Shown: positions 41,732 through 49,824 of the stretch, piece by piece
How the letters are laid out: every line of letters begins with the position of its first letter
Numbering within the stretch: the stretch's first letter is position 1
Assembly: GCA_027532555.1 (NCBI GenBank)
Contig: JAPZTJ010000046.1
Coordinates: 1 to 51,091, forward strand
Source of the DNA: Aquidulcibacter sp.
Lineage (GTDB): Bacteria; Pseudomonadota; Alphaproteobacteria; Caulobacterales; Aquidulcibacteraceae
DNA: 51,091 nucleotides
Direction of reading: 5' to 3'
Notes under the pieces: model-generated
Seen by the model: the letters and a program-made list of their open reading frames with translations, nothing else
Database searches by the model: none
Told to the model about the DNA's origin: nothing
Translations under genes and position numbers: made by a program

Positions 41732-42196
41732 ATGTCCCAGCCCTCAGAATGGTGGCGCAGCTTGCCCACGACCAGCTTTGGATCCAGCCATTTGGAGGAG
41801 CGCCTTGCGGGATTGATCATTGCGGGGCGTAAGCGCGCGACTGTTTGGAACGGGCTAGAGGACAATCCAACAAAGCCCGGCATGAATTGGGTTGTTACCG
41901 CCAATGGCCGGCCAGTTGCTGTCATCGAGACCCTATCTGTCGGCCAATGTCGCTTTGACGCAATTGATGCTGACTTTGCCTTGGAAGAAGGCGAAGGGGA
42001 TTGTGGCTTAGCCTATTGGCGCATTGTCCATCGGGCGTTCTTTGAGAAAGAGGGAAGTTTCAGCCCAAACATGATGTTGTGGTGGGAGAAGTTTCGACTG
42101 GTCGAAGTCCTTGATGCAGACTTGGCTGCCAAAAGTGAAGCGATGGTCGCGCTTGATGAAGCCGATGCAGCAAAGCTACTGGCAAACCAACCATAG
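41732..42196 (+). CDS. ASCH domain protein
   Basis: A 154-residue protein starting at the ATG at 41732, with a GAGAG-type ribosome site upstream. It contains the ASCH fold signature: RLAGLIIAGRKRATVWNGLED (basic G-x-K-x-x-T motif), then WVVTANGRPVAVIETLSVGQCRFDAID and the closing EKFRLVEVL. Proteins of this type (E. coli YqfB is an N4-acetylcytidine amidohydrolase; others are predicted RNA-binding) act on nucleosides or RNA; the longer bacterial form has no confirmed role. It stands alone, convergent with the HAD phosphatase. Confidence 0.83.
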   Translation: MSQPSEWWRSLPTTSFGSSHLEERLAGLIIAGRKRATVWNGLEDNPTKPGMNWVVTANGRPVAVIETLSVGQCRFDAIDADFALEEGEGDCGLAYWRIVHRAFFEKEGSFSPNMMLWWEKFRLVEVLDADLAAKSEAMVALDEADAAKLLANQP

Positions 42197-42206
42197 GAAT
42201 AAGTTG

Positions 42207-42869
42207 TCAGAGGGCTTGTTCTAAATGCGTATGAAGTTCTGCCATGGTTGCGAAAACCTGATGGGCGCCAGCCGTGGTCAAATCTGATGCTTGGGTCTCG
42301 CGCGCAAAGCCGATCACTTGCATCCCCGCGCGTACCGCCGCGAGAACACCGTTTGGACTGTCTTCAATCGCAAGACACTCGCTTGGCACAAACCCTGCCT
42401 TTCGCGCGGCAAGCAGATAAACGTCCGGGGCAGGCTTGGCTTTGGCCACTTCGGTCGCCGAACTAATCTGGTCGCCAAAGTAGTTCACCAAACCCACTTT
42501 GACCAAATTGGTAAGGATCTTTGCGCGCTCCCCACTCGAGGCGACGGCCAATGGAATGGATCGCGCCGCTAAGTCTTCTACGACCGCCACAACACCTGGA
42601 ATCGCCCGCAGCTCCACCTCAAATCGCGCAGTGATCCGCTCATGGTTATGCGCAATCTCTTCAGCGGTGATTGAACGGCCTATCTTCTGTTCAACCAGCG
42701 CGAACATTGCGGTGTCAGAGAGCCCTAAAAATCGCGCGCGCGCTTCAGCCGCGTCCATTGGCCAACCGAGTGCCGTAATCCATTCAGCCCCGATTTCATT
42801 AGAAATCGGCTCTGAATCAACCAACACGCCATCACAATCAAAGATCACGAGTTTAAGCTGATGTTGCAT
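42207..42869 (-). CDS. HAD-superfamily phosphatase (Gph/beta-phosphoglucomutase-like)
   Basis: About 220 residues from the ATG at 42869, the usual length for this group; a longer in-frame opening at 42977 adds residues without family character. Motif I is IFDCDGVLVDSEP (nucleophile Asp plus the second Asp); the cap follows (about 18-80); VASSGERAKI is motif II; KPAPDVYLLAA gives the motif III Lys; CLAIEDSPNGVLAA is motif IV. It would be a small-metabolite phosphatase or phosphomutase, not assignable further. It is transcribed after the photolyase/DUF2805 pair on the same strand. Confidence 0.85.
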   Translation of the reverse strand: MQHQLKLVIFDCDGVLVDSEPISNEIGAEWITALGWPMDAAEARARFLGLSDTAMFALVEQKIGRSITAEEIAHNHERITARFEVELRAIPGVVAVVEDLAARSIPLAVASSGERAKILTNLVKVGLVNYFGDQISSATEVAKAKPAPDVYLLAARKAGFVPSECLAIEDSPNGVLAAVRAGMQVIGFARETQASDLTTAGAHQVFATMAELHTHLEQAL

Positions 42870-42977
42870 ATCTACGAATTCAACCCTGCTAAGATGCCTC
42901 AAGTCCTCATCACTCTGCATCGATCGGGCCAGTTGGCCAAGCCCTGTTCTCTGCCGAACCGGATGCTGCGCGCTCAT

Positions 42978-43211
42978 CTAAGCTAACGTTTTTGCCGACT
43001 TGTAATGCGCGCGGCGATCCGAGAAGTCACGAACACGCTTACGCCAAGCGCGATAACTACCAGGGCGGAGGTTGGCACGCATCAGCTGTTTGACTTGGTC
43101 CGGGCTAAGCCCAAAGAGGCTGCGGATATGGTCAAAGCTGACATGGTCGCTCAAGGCCATGGCGATCACTTCGCTAATGCCCGCTTCATCTAAAGGTTCA
43201 GAGATGGCCAT
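42978..43211 (-). CDS. DUF2805 / TIGR03643 protein, photolyase partner
   Basis: A 77-residue protein. The ATG at 43211 lies inside the end of the photolyase gene (14-base overlap). The sequence ISEVIAMALSDHVSFDHIR, LSPDQVKQLMR and SYRAWRKRV is characteristic of the DUF2805/TIGR03643 family of small basic proteins, noted for occurring next to cryptochrome/photolyase genes. The central region looks like a helix-turn-helix, so it may bind DNA or assist the photolyase. The overlap implies coupled translation. Confidence 0.8.
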   Translation of the reverse strand: MAISEPLDEAGISEVIAMALSDHVSFDHIRSLFGLSPDQVKQLMRANLRPGSYRAWRKRVRDFSDRRAHYKSAKTLA

Positions 43212-44733
43212 TGTCCAAGGCCTCCAAGATTTTCGTTGAATCGGCTTTGATCTCATCGCGGCGCGCTGGCCCCATTTTCCGCCAAGTCGCGTAGACGGGG
43301 CCCATACGGGGATTGGTGCCAAGCTTATCTTCATTGCGTCCAATAAAATCCCAATAAAGTGGATTGAAAGGGCAGGCTTTAGGTCCCGCTTTCACGGCAG
43401 GATCATATACGCAGTTCGCGCAATAATCGCTCATCTTGTTGATATACGCGCCACTGGCCGCATAGGGCTTGGAAGCCATGATGCCACCATCGGCATACAG
43501 TGCCATGCCGATGGTGTTGGGCACTTCAACCCACTCAAACGCGTCAGCATAGACACTTAAATACCATTCATGCACTTCGCGGGGATCTAACCCTGCCAGC
43601 AACGCAAAATTGCCCGTGACCATCAAGCGCTGAATATGGTGGGCATAGGCTTCGCGTTTGGTTTGACCAATAGCGGCGCGCATACAGGCCATTTTGGTTT
43701 GCCCTGTCCAGTAAAGTGCGGGTAGGGGGCGTTTTGCCTCGAGATGATTGAAGCTTGGATACTCCTGTGCGTGCAGCCAATAGATGCCGCGCACATACTC
43801 GCGCCAGCCAATAATCTGACGGATAAAGCCTTCAACAGCTGCCAAGGGTGCACGTCCAGCCTGCCACTCTCGCTCTGCGCGCCGACACAAATCGAGTGGT
43901 TCAAGCAATCCAACATTGAGATAAAGTGACAATACCGCATGGTTGAGGAAGGCTTGGCCTTCTAGCATCGCATCTTGGGTCTCGCCAAAGCGGGGAAGGT
44001 TTTGGGTTAGGAAATGATCGCGGGCTAGCTCTGCTTCAGCGGCATTAGTCGCAAACCAAAAGGGCTCTAAATCGCCGAAATGATCGCCAAAGCGCAAGGC
44101 CACCAGATCGATAACCTCTTGCGTCTGTGGCGAAGGCGGAAAGTGGCGCGGGGGCAGCATGAACAAATCCGGCTTAGCGGGTTTGCGATTGTCATGGTCA
44201 AAGTTCCATTTGCCGCCGGCTGGCTGATCGCCTTCCATAAGAAGGCCAGTTCTCCGGCGCATGTCGCGATAGAAATGCTCCATCACAAAGCTCTTGCGGC
44301 CTGTAGCCCACGCGCGAAATTGCGCTGCCTCACAGAGGAACCGACTATCTTCGAGCAGCGACACTTCAAGGTCGAGACTTTCCGCCCATTGGCGCTGCAT
44401 CTCCAGAACACGCCATTCTGAAGCCCGGGTCATTACCAGCGCTTCTGGTTGGTGGCGATGGATAGCTCGGTTAAGCTCACCTTCGAAACTACCCGTATTG
44501 TCGGGATCATCCATCTTCACATAATCGACTTGAAAACCTGTCGCGCGCAGCTCATCCGCAAAAGCCCGCATGGCGGCAAGAATGAAAGCAATCTTCTTCT
44601 TATGATGGCGAACTGAAACCGCTTCAGCCTGCGCTTCCACCATCAAAATGACGTCGTTTACGGGATCAGCTCCACGCAAAGCCGAAACTGTGCGGGACAG
44701 CTGATCCCCCAAGATAAAGCGCAAGGTTTTCAT
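43198..44733 (-). CDS. phrB: FeS-type (6-4) photolyase / bacterial cryptochrome (PhrB class)
   Basis: A 511-residue protein of the FeS-BCP class. It starts MKTLRFILGDQLS, the typical opening of this group rather than of class I photolyases. The four iron-sulfur ligands sit at Cys350 (in TKMACMR), Cys438, Cys441 and Cys454 (YCANC ... KACPF), the same numbers as in Agrobacterium PhrB. FAD-domain features such as IIGWREYVRGIYW and LMVTGNFALLAG are present. PhrB-type enzymes repair (6-4) photoproducts using light, with FAD, an [4Fe-4S] cluster and a lumazine antenna. The ATG at 44733 follows GGGATG. It is co-translated with the DUF2805 partner. Confidence 0.93.
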   Translation of the reverse strand: MKTLRFILGDQLSRTVSALRGADPVNDVILMVEAQAEAVSVRHHKKKIAFILAAMRAFADELRATGFQVDYVKMDDPDNTGSFEGELNRAIHRHQPEALVMTRASEWRVLEMQRQWAESLDLEVSLLEDSRFLCEAAQFRAWATGRKSFVMEHFYRDMRRRTGLLMEGDQPAGGKWNFDHDNRKPAKPDLFMLPPRHFPPSPQTQEVIDLVALRFGDHFGDLEPFWFATNAAEAELARDHFLTQNLPRFGETQDAMLEGQAFLNHAVLSLYLNVGLLEPLDLCRRAEREWQAGRAPLAAVEGFIRQIIGWREYVRGIYWLHAQEYPSFNHLEAKRPLPALYWTGQTKMACMRAAIGQTKREAYAHHIQRLMVTGNFALLAGLDPREVHEWYLSVYADAFEWVEVPNTIGMALYADGGIMASKPYAASGAYINKMSDYCANCVYDPAVKAGPKACPFNPLYWDFIGRNEDKLGTNPRMGPVYATWRKMGPARRDEIKADSTKILEALDNGHL

Positions 44734-44903
44734 GAAGCATCCCGGTTGACAGTGGGGTCAGAGCTAGGTCAATCGATCCAGAAGTCCACTTACTAAGGGG
44801 GTGGCGGGCAGATTGCAGGATCAACTTCACCCTCGACAAGGCTGCGACCATCCCGTAGCTTGGAATCCTGTTCTGACCGGGGGCGGTCAAAAAGGGGGCG
44901 ACG

Positions 44904-45341
44904 ATGAGAAAGCTGAATCTAAGAGCGAGAATGGGCTTTAGCATAGTTGGGCTCTCCCTCTTGATTGCTAGCTGTGCGACGACACCAAAAGCCCCTGAAG
45001 CAATTGTTCTGGGTGAAGATGTTTGCGCAGGCGAGGCCACTCGCATTTATTTCCCGCATGGTGAAAGCGTGCTGAACGCGTTGGCGGCCCAAGTTGTGGT
45101 GCGGGTACAAGATCAATTGGCCCAATGCCCCAAACGGCGCATCGTGCTGGTGTCGATCTCAGGCGATGATGGTCCGCCGTCCAGGGCAAAAAACCTGGAG
45201 GAACGAGCAGCGATTGTCCGCCAAATTCTCGTCAGCCGGGGTGTAGCCGAAAACCGCATTTCGGCGACCGCTGAAGGCCCAATGGTCGACCAAGCGCCTA
45301 AAGGACCTATTGGTGGCGTTTTGATTTTTACCAGACCTTGA
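44904..45341 (+). CDS. Lipoprotein with OmpA-like C-terminal domain
   Basis: A 145-residue envelope protein. The ATG at 44904 follows GGGGG. The signal ends in the lipobox LLIASC, so Cys24 would be lipidated and the protein anchored in the membrane. The C-terminal part resembles the OmpA/MotB peptidoglycan-binding fold (FPHGESVLN strand; then a helix LEERAAIVRQILVSRGVAENRISATAEG), though the conserved Asp/Arg pattern is only partly present. Its stop overlaps the start of the VOC gene (TGATG). Confidence 0.72.
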   Translation: MRKLNLRARMGFSIVGLSLLIASCATTPKAPEAIVLGEDVCAGEATRIYFPHGESVLNALAAQVVVRVQDQLAQCPKRRIVLVSISGDDGPPSRAKNLEERAAIVRQILVSRGVAENRISATAEGPMVDQAPKGPIGGVLIFTRP

Positions 45342-45724
45342 TGACCAACAAAGAGTCCACAGGTGCCTTCGCGATTGTGCCGAGCAACGACTTGCCTACC
45401 ACAATCGCTTTCTGGGAACGATTGGGGTTTGCACGCGCGGGTGGCGACCATCAGTATATAATCCTGACTGGCTGGGACTGCGAAGTACATTTGACCCAAG
45501 CAGGCGAGGGGCCTTGGCGCGTCCCAGTCGATCATAACCCCTTTGGCGTCTTCGTCCGTACCCCGCATGTCGAGGCTATCGCGGCGCGCGTTGATGATTT
45601 AATCATCCGACCAGGAGGCATTTTACGCCATCGCGATTGGGGTATGTATGAATTCGCCGTCGGTGCACCAGACGGTCTCCTGGTTCGCATCGGCTGGCCG
45701 TCGAGTTTGGTTGGGGCTGGCTAA
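45341..45724 (+). CDS. VOC (glyoxalase/bleomycin-resistance) family protein
   Basis: A 127-residue protein from the ATG at 45341, which overlaps the stop of the lipoprotein gene. It has the bleomycin-resistance-like pattern: AFAIVPSNDLPTTIAFWERLGF, then YIILTGWDCEVHLTQ, and a closing WGMYEFAVGAPDGLLVRIGWP with a family-typical Glu/Asp. Proteins of this fold bind small molecules or metals; some sequester antibiotics, others are enzymes. No specific function can be assigned. Confidence 0.78.
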   Translation: MTNKESTGAFAIVPSNDLPTTIAFWERLGFARAGGDHQYIILTGWDCEVHLTQAGEGPWRVPVDHNPFGVFVRTPHVEAIAARVDDLIIRPGGILRHRDWGMYEFAVGAPDGLLVRIGWPSSLVGAG

Positions 45725-45755
45725 AAAAGCTCGACCATTAATTAACTTGCTTAGT

Positions 45756-46532
45756 CTAACCGACCGATGCTGCGAGTAGGCCGGGGGCTGACGCAGGACT
45801 CAAATTATCTACATCCACCTTGGTTTCGACGAACACGTCCCCGATCATCATTAAGACGGGTCCGGAGCCAAGCTGTAGAGCTAAGTCTGGTAAGTCCGCC
45901 AATAGCCCTTTCACCGTGAAGTTGGACGGCCGCGAGACATCTTCCGCCAACACAACGGGTTGCGAAGCAGGCATGCCCAACTCAATCAGGCTGTCGCGGA
46001 TCCAGACCGCGTCACCTCGGCCCATATAAATGACTGAGGTATCAGCCGCAGCAACAGCCTTCGCCCAAGAAGGCGAAGCTTGGCTGCCGCGTGCCACAGT
46101 TGGCGTGACAAACGTTACCGAGCGAGAAAGACCGCGCTGTGTGAGCGAAGTCGATAAGGCTGCAGCGGCACCAAAAGCGGCTGTGATTCCGGGCACGATC
46201 GATAAAGGGATACCCGCTTGCCTGCAGGCCTCAATCTCTTCGTGGGCGCGGCCAAACAGCATAGGGTCGCCGCCTTTGAGACGCACGACAATCTCATGCT
46301 TGGTCGCAGTGGATACCAACAAGCGATTGATCAAGGCCTGATCCATAGAAACACGGCCGCCGCGCTTGCCGACTGGTACTTTCTTTGCCTGAGGGGCGAG
46401 GGCTAAAATCTCGTCGGTTACTAAGGCATCATAGAGGATGACATCAGCACGCTCGATCAATCGAAGCGCGCGCACCGTCAAAAGGTCCGCAGCACCCGGC
46501 CCCGCCCCAACCAAATAGACGTGACCGGTCAC
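45756..46532 (-). CDS. cobA: Uroporphyrinogen-III C-methyltransferase (SUMT)
   Basis: A 258-residue SAM-dependent methyltransferase that converts uroporphyrinogen III to precorrin-2, the first step to siroheme. Motifs: VYLVGAGPGAADLLTVRA (N-terminal P-loop-like region), LYDALV, VRLKGGDPMLFGRAHEE (the SUMT signature), VPGITAA, and LSTSLTQRGLSRSV. It supplies the siroheme for the cysI product encoded upstream on the same strand. It overlaps the DUF934 gene by four bases (ATGA). It has the single-domain form without the CysG oxidase half, so precorrin-2 dehydrogenase/ferrochelatase must be elsewhere. Confidence 0.92.
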   Translation of the reverse strand: MTGHVYLVGAGPGAADLLTVRALRLIERADVILYDALVTDEILALAPQAKKVPVGKRGGRVSMDQALINRLLVSTATKHEIVVRLKGGDPMLFGRAHEEIEACRQAGIPLSIVPGITAAFGAAAALSTSLTQRGLSRSVTFVTPTVARGSQASPSWAKAVAAADTSVIYMGRGDAVWIRDSLIELGMPASQPVVLAEDVSRPSNFTVKGLLADLPDLALQLGSGPVLMMIGDVFVETKVDVDNLSPASAPGLLAASVG

Positions 46533-47146
46533 GCAGCCGCTCTTTCGAGATTGGCCTGTGTTGCCAAAACAAAGTCGCGCTCATCGGCGGCCCATTGATA
46601 AACGGCAGGGAAGGTTTCAAAGGCGCGCTTAGCAACTTCCACATCTTGGTCGCCACGCAAAGCAAAGCTGTCGATGCCGCAACGAGCCATGGCAAACAGC
46701 TGATCGATCAGGACGTCACCAACAGCTCGGATTTCACCCTTAAAGCCTAAGCGTGAGCGTAACAGCGTGGCGATCGAGTACCCGCGCCCATCGCTGAACT
46801 TGGCGAACTCAACCGCAATGACGGCCAAGCCATCTAAACGACCGGCCAAAGCAAGAGGGTCATCGGTTGGCATCAACACAATCCCAACCGGTGCGTCGGC
46901 ATTGGCAGCGTCCCGCTTCAGCCAGTCTGCAAGCGTCAGCAAAGTGCCATGCTCCCATGCGGCAACACTGGGTGCTTCGGGTTGTTTGACATTCGGGCGA
47001 ATGAGGCTGCGCACATCACCTTGGCCTTGATTAATCACGTCCATATTCGGCAGCGGGTTTGGGGATGGTGCTGGGCGGAACGCGCCATCTGGCAAAGGAA
47101 GGGTCACCACGTCACCCGACGCGAAAAGTTTCAACAAAGTGCTCAT
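46529..47146 (-). CDS. DUF934 family protein of the sulfur operon
   Basis: A 205-residue protein of the DUF934 family, recognised by LAGRLDGLAVIAVEFAKFSDGRGYSIATLLRSRLGFKG and GDVLIDQLFAMARCGIDSF. It is regularly encoded next to cysI in alpha- and betaproteobacteria and is thought to help assimilatory sulfite reduction, perhaps as an electron-transfer or assembly factor; biochemical proof is lacking to my knowledge. Its ATG shares one base with the cysI stop (TGATG) and its stop overlaps cobA (ATGA), so all three are translationally linked. Confidence 0.87.
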   Translation of the reverse strand: MSTLLKLFASGDVVTLPLPDGAFRPAPSPNPLPNMDVINQGQGDVRSLIRPNVKQPEAPSVAAWEHGTLLTLADWLKRDAANADAPVGIVLMPTDDPLALAGRLDGLAVIAVEFAKFSDGRGYSIATLLRSRLGFKGEIRAVGDVLIDQLFAMARCGIDSFALRGDQDVEVAKRAFETFPAVYQWAADERDFVLATQANLERAAA

Positions 47147-48837
47147 CAGTTTGCTTCCTGAATTTGTGGGGATGGGGACGTTTGGGTGGGATCGGCTTGG
47201 AAGGCGGCATCATGGAAAGCCGCCTTGCCGAGGCGTTCAACGGCGTCAATGAACAACTCACCGCCCTTGCGGTTCGCGAGATAAAAGTCGGTCATGCGTT
47301 CGATTGTCGGTGCCACGGCTTCGCGCGGGATGGCTTTACCAACAATTTGGCCAAGCGCCGTTTTTGTATCCGTCCTGCCGCCGACTAGGATTTGGTACCA
47401 TTCCTCATCCTTCTTATCGACGCCCAGAATACCGATGTGGCCGACATGGTGGTGGCCACAGGCATTGATACAGCCCGACATTTTGATCGCCAGCGTTCCA
47501 ATGTCTTGTGCCTTGGCGGCAAGGGTCTCTTGCACAGCAGCGGCGACCGGAATGGATTTGGCGTTTGCCAAAGCACAATAATCGCCACCCGGGCAGCAGA
47601 TAATGTCTGTTGCTAAGCCGACATTGGGCTCCGACAGGCCAAGGGCTTCCAGCGCCTGATAGAGCGCCCAAAGGTCGGATCGTGCTACATCGGCCAAGAC
47701 CAGATTTTGATGATGGGAAACGCGGATTTGGCCAAAGGAGAAGCGGTCAGCAAGGTCTGCAATCGCGTCCATCTGGTCACTGGTGGCATCTCCCGGCGCG
47801 ATCCCCAAGGGCTTTAAGCTGATGGTAACAGCGCCATAATTATCGCGCTTGTGTTTGGCGACATTGCGCTTCACCCAAGCATTGAAACGGGGATCAGCCA
47901 ATCGATGGCGGGCTTCATCCTGATCACCCGACACAGCACTGTGATAAGCCGGCGCGCCAAAGAAGGCGGTCATGCGCTCGAGCTCTGAAGCCGCCAAGGT
48001 CGCGGGCCCACCCTGAACATGCGCAAACTCTTGCTCAACTTCTTCGCCAAATCGTTCAGCGCCCAAAGCATCCACGAGGATTTTGATGCGGGCCTTATAG
48101 ATATTGTCGCGACGGCCCCAACGATTATAGGTGCGCAGAACAGCTTCAGTATAGGAAAGCATGTCGCGCCAATGCAGACCGGTTTTGATCACGGGAGCGA
48201 CGCGCGGCGTGCGGCCTTGACCGCCGCCTACCTTTACGGTGAGGCGCACTTCACCCGCTTCATCACGATAGACATCAAATGCAAGGTCGTGAACTTCACT
48301 CGCCGCCCGGTCTTCAACCGCCCCATTATAGGCAACTTTGAATTTCCGCGGCAGGAAGGCGAACTCAGGATTAAGGGTCGACCATTGACGCATCAGTTCT
48401 GCTAATGGACGAGGGTCGACGCGCTCATCATGGGCGACGCCTGCCAAATGATCGGTCGTGACGTTGCGGATACAACTGCCGCTGGTTTGGATCGCATGCA
48501 TTTGTACGCTGGCCAGATCGGCCAAAATTTCATGCACTTGCTCCAGCTTCACCCAGTTAAACTGAATATTCTGACGGGTCGTGAAGTGGCCAAAGCCGCG
48601 ATCATACTTGCGGCCAATCTGGGCTAACATACTCAATTGGCGCGATGATAATAGGCCATAGGGAATAGCGACGCGCAGCAACGGTGAGTGACGCTCAACA
48701 TAGACGCCATTCTGCAGGCGCAGTGGTTTAAACTCATCCTCCGAGATCCGGCCGCTCAAATAACGCTCCGTCTGATCGGCGAACTGTTTAACCCGCGCAT
48801 CTACGATGCTTTGGTCGATGGCATTATAAATATACAT
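47146..48837 (-). CDS. cysI: Assimilatory sulfite reductase hemoprotein, CysI/NirA-type
   Basis: A 563-residue siroheme and [4Fe-4S] enzyme reducing sulfite to sulfide. Two ferredoxin-like halves are visible; the cluster cysteines lie in CCPGGDYCALAN and in SGCINACGHHHVG (C-x5-C and C-x3-C), the standard nitrite/sulfite reductase set. The strict linkage to cobA, DUF934 and divergent cysHDN favours sulfite over nitrite. The ATG at 48837 has AAAGGG in its leader, partly within a small hairpin. No NADPH-flavoprotein cysJ is seen beside it, so ferredoxin or another donor is likely used. Confidence 0.93.
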   Translation of the reverse strand: MYIYNAIDQSIVDARVKQFADQTERYLSGRISEDEFKPLRLQNGVYVERHSPLLRVAIPYGLLSSRQLSMLAQIGRKYDRGFGHFTTRQNIQFNWVKLEQVHEILADLASVQMHAIQTSGSCIRNVTTDHLAGVAHDERVDPRPLAELMRQWSTLNPEFAFLPRKFKVAYNGAVEDRAASEVHDLAFDVYRDEAGEVRLTVKVGGGQGRTPRVAPVIKTGLHWRDMLSYTEAVLRTYNRWGRRDNIYKARIKILVDALGAERFGEEVEQEFAHVQGGPATLAASELERMTAFFGAPAYHSAVSGDQDEARHRLADPRFNAWVKRNVAKHKRDNYGAVTISLKPLGIAPGDATSDQMDAIADLADRFSFGQIRVSHHQNLVLADVARSDLWALYQALEALGLSEPNVGLATDIICCPGGDYCALANAKSIPVAAAVQETLAAKAQDIGTLAIKMSGCINACGHHHVGHIGILGVDKKDEEWYQILVGGRTDTKTALGQIVGKAIPREAVAPTIERMTDFYLANRKGGELFIDAVERLGKAAFHDAAFQADPTQTSPSPQIQEAN

Positions 48838-48842
48838 TCAGG

Positions 48843-48859
48843 GCCCTTTATCTGAGGGC
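48843..48859 (-). promoter_or_regulatory. Small hairpin over the cysI ribosome site
   Basis: GCCCT/AGGGC (48843-48847 with 48855-48859) forms a 5-bp stem with a 7-base loop that includes part of the AAAGGG ribosome site of cysI. It may dampen translation. The stem is short and could be incidental. Confidence 0.25.
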
Positions 48860-49074
48860 TATATCCGGGCTCTCCCGCGCGCGAACAATGCCGATCCGCT
48901 TAAGGTGTCTATTAGAAGAGCTGATAGATCCCCTGAAACTCGGGTTTTAGTGAGGCTTTGATAGGTTTGCTAATGGCAGCGTGCAGTTCAGGTCTGTCGT
49001 TCGGAGACCATCGTCCCCCTATGTGCTCGTTTAAGGCTTTGACCCTTTTGGAGCCAAAACAGAACAAAGAAACG

Positions 49075-49824
49075 ATGATCCTTTTCGACAACACAGGCGA
49101 GATCACTCGAAACAAAGCATCTCATGAGGAGCTTCCCCTCCTCATCAAACGGCTGGAAGCAACTCTGCGCGCCATCAGCAAGGAGGGGTCCGTTGCGCTG
49201 GCCAGCTCATTTTCGGCTGAAGATATGGTGTTGACCGATGTGATCGCCCGATTGGGCTTGCCCATTGAAATCTTCACGCTGCAAACGGGCAGGCTACACG
49301 CTGAGACCGTGACAATGATTGAGCGGACAGAAGTGCGCTATGGCCTAAAGGTCCATCAGTTTGAACCAGAAGCGGGTGCGCTAGCCGACTTTGTCGTCAC
49401 GCATGGTCTGAATGGCTTTTATGAGAGCCTGGAAGCACGACGGGCTTGCTGTAACGTCCGAAAAATGGCGCCCTTAGCCCGCGCACTGGCCGACTATGAT
49501 GCTTGGATCACCGGGCAACGGCGCGAACAATCTCTGACGCGCGATCATTTGAGCGAACGCGAGCAGGATGCCGCACACAAATTGGTCAAATACAACCCGC
49601 TAGCAGCTTGGACTTGGGTGGATGTGCTGGCCTATGCCGAACACTTCCAAGTCCCGCTCAACCCGCTCCATGCCCGGGGTTACGTTTCCATTGGCTGTGA
49701 TCCCTGCACCCGAGCCATTCGCCCCGGAGAGCATGCCCGCGATGGACGCTGGTGGTGGGAAAATGCCGACACCAAAGAGTGTGGCCTCCATCAGAATAAT
49801 CATAACAAGGAAGCTATCGCATGA
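49075..49824 (+). CDS. cysH: Adenylyl-sulfate reductase, assimilatory (CysH, APS-type)
   Basis: About 249 residues from the ATG at 49075; an in-frame opening at 48958 adds an unlikely extension. It reduces activated sulfate to sulfite with thioredoxin. The N-terminal SSFSAEDMV is the modified PP-loop. The cysteine pattern RACCNVRK, then GCDPC, plus the C-terminal KECGLH shows both the [4Fe-4S]-binding CC...CxxC set and the catalytic Cys. The iron-sulfur pair marks the APS-reducing, plant-like bacterial form rather than the enterobacterial PAPS form. It overlaps cysD by four bases (ATGA). Confidence 0.92.
   Translation: MILFDNTGEITRNKASHEELPLLIKRLEATLRAISKEGSVALASSFSAEDMVLTDVIARLGLPIEIFTLQTGRLHAETVTMIERTEVRYGLKVHQFEPEAGALADFVVTHGLNGFYESLEARRACCNVRKMAPLARALADYDAWITGQRREQSLTRDHLSEREQDAAHKLVKYNPLAAWTWVDVLAYAEHFQVPLNPLHARGYVSIGCDPCTRAIRPGEHARDGRWWWENADTKECGLHQNNHNKEAIA

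Noticed and set aside
44746-44772. TTGAC-N17-GTCAA inverted repeat upstream of the photolyase as a light-response operator
   Set aside because: The 5-base arms are too short to separate from chance, and no light-sensing regulator gene is nearby.
48838-49074. SAM or other riboswitch in the cysI/cysH divergent region
   Set aside because: A few short stems are present but none matched a riboswitch core I know; only the short stem over the cysI ribosome site is reported.
48958-49074. N-terminal extension of CysH beginning MIGLLMAACSSG
   Set aside because: It is open in frame but has no ribosome site and does not look like CysH; the conserved part begins after the ATG at 49075.
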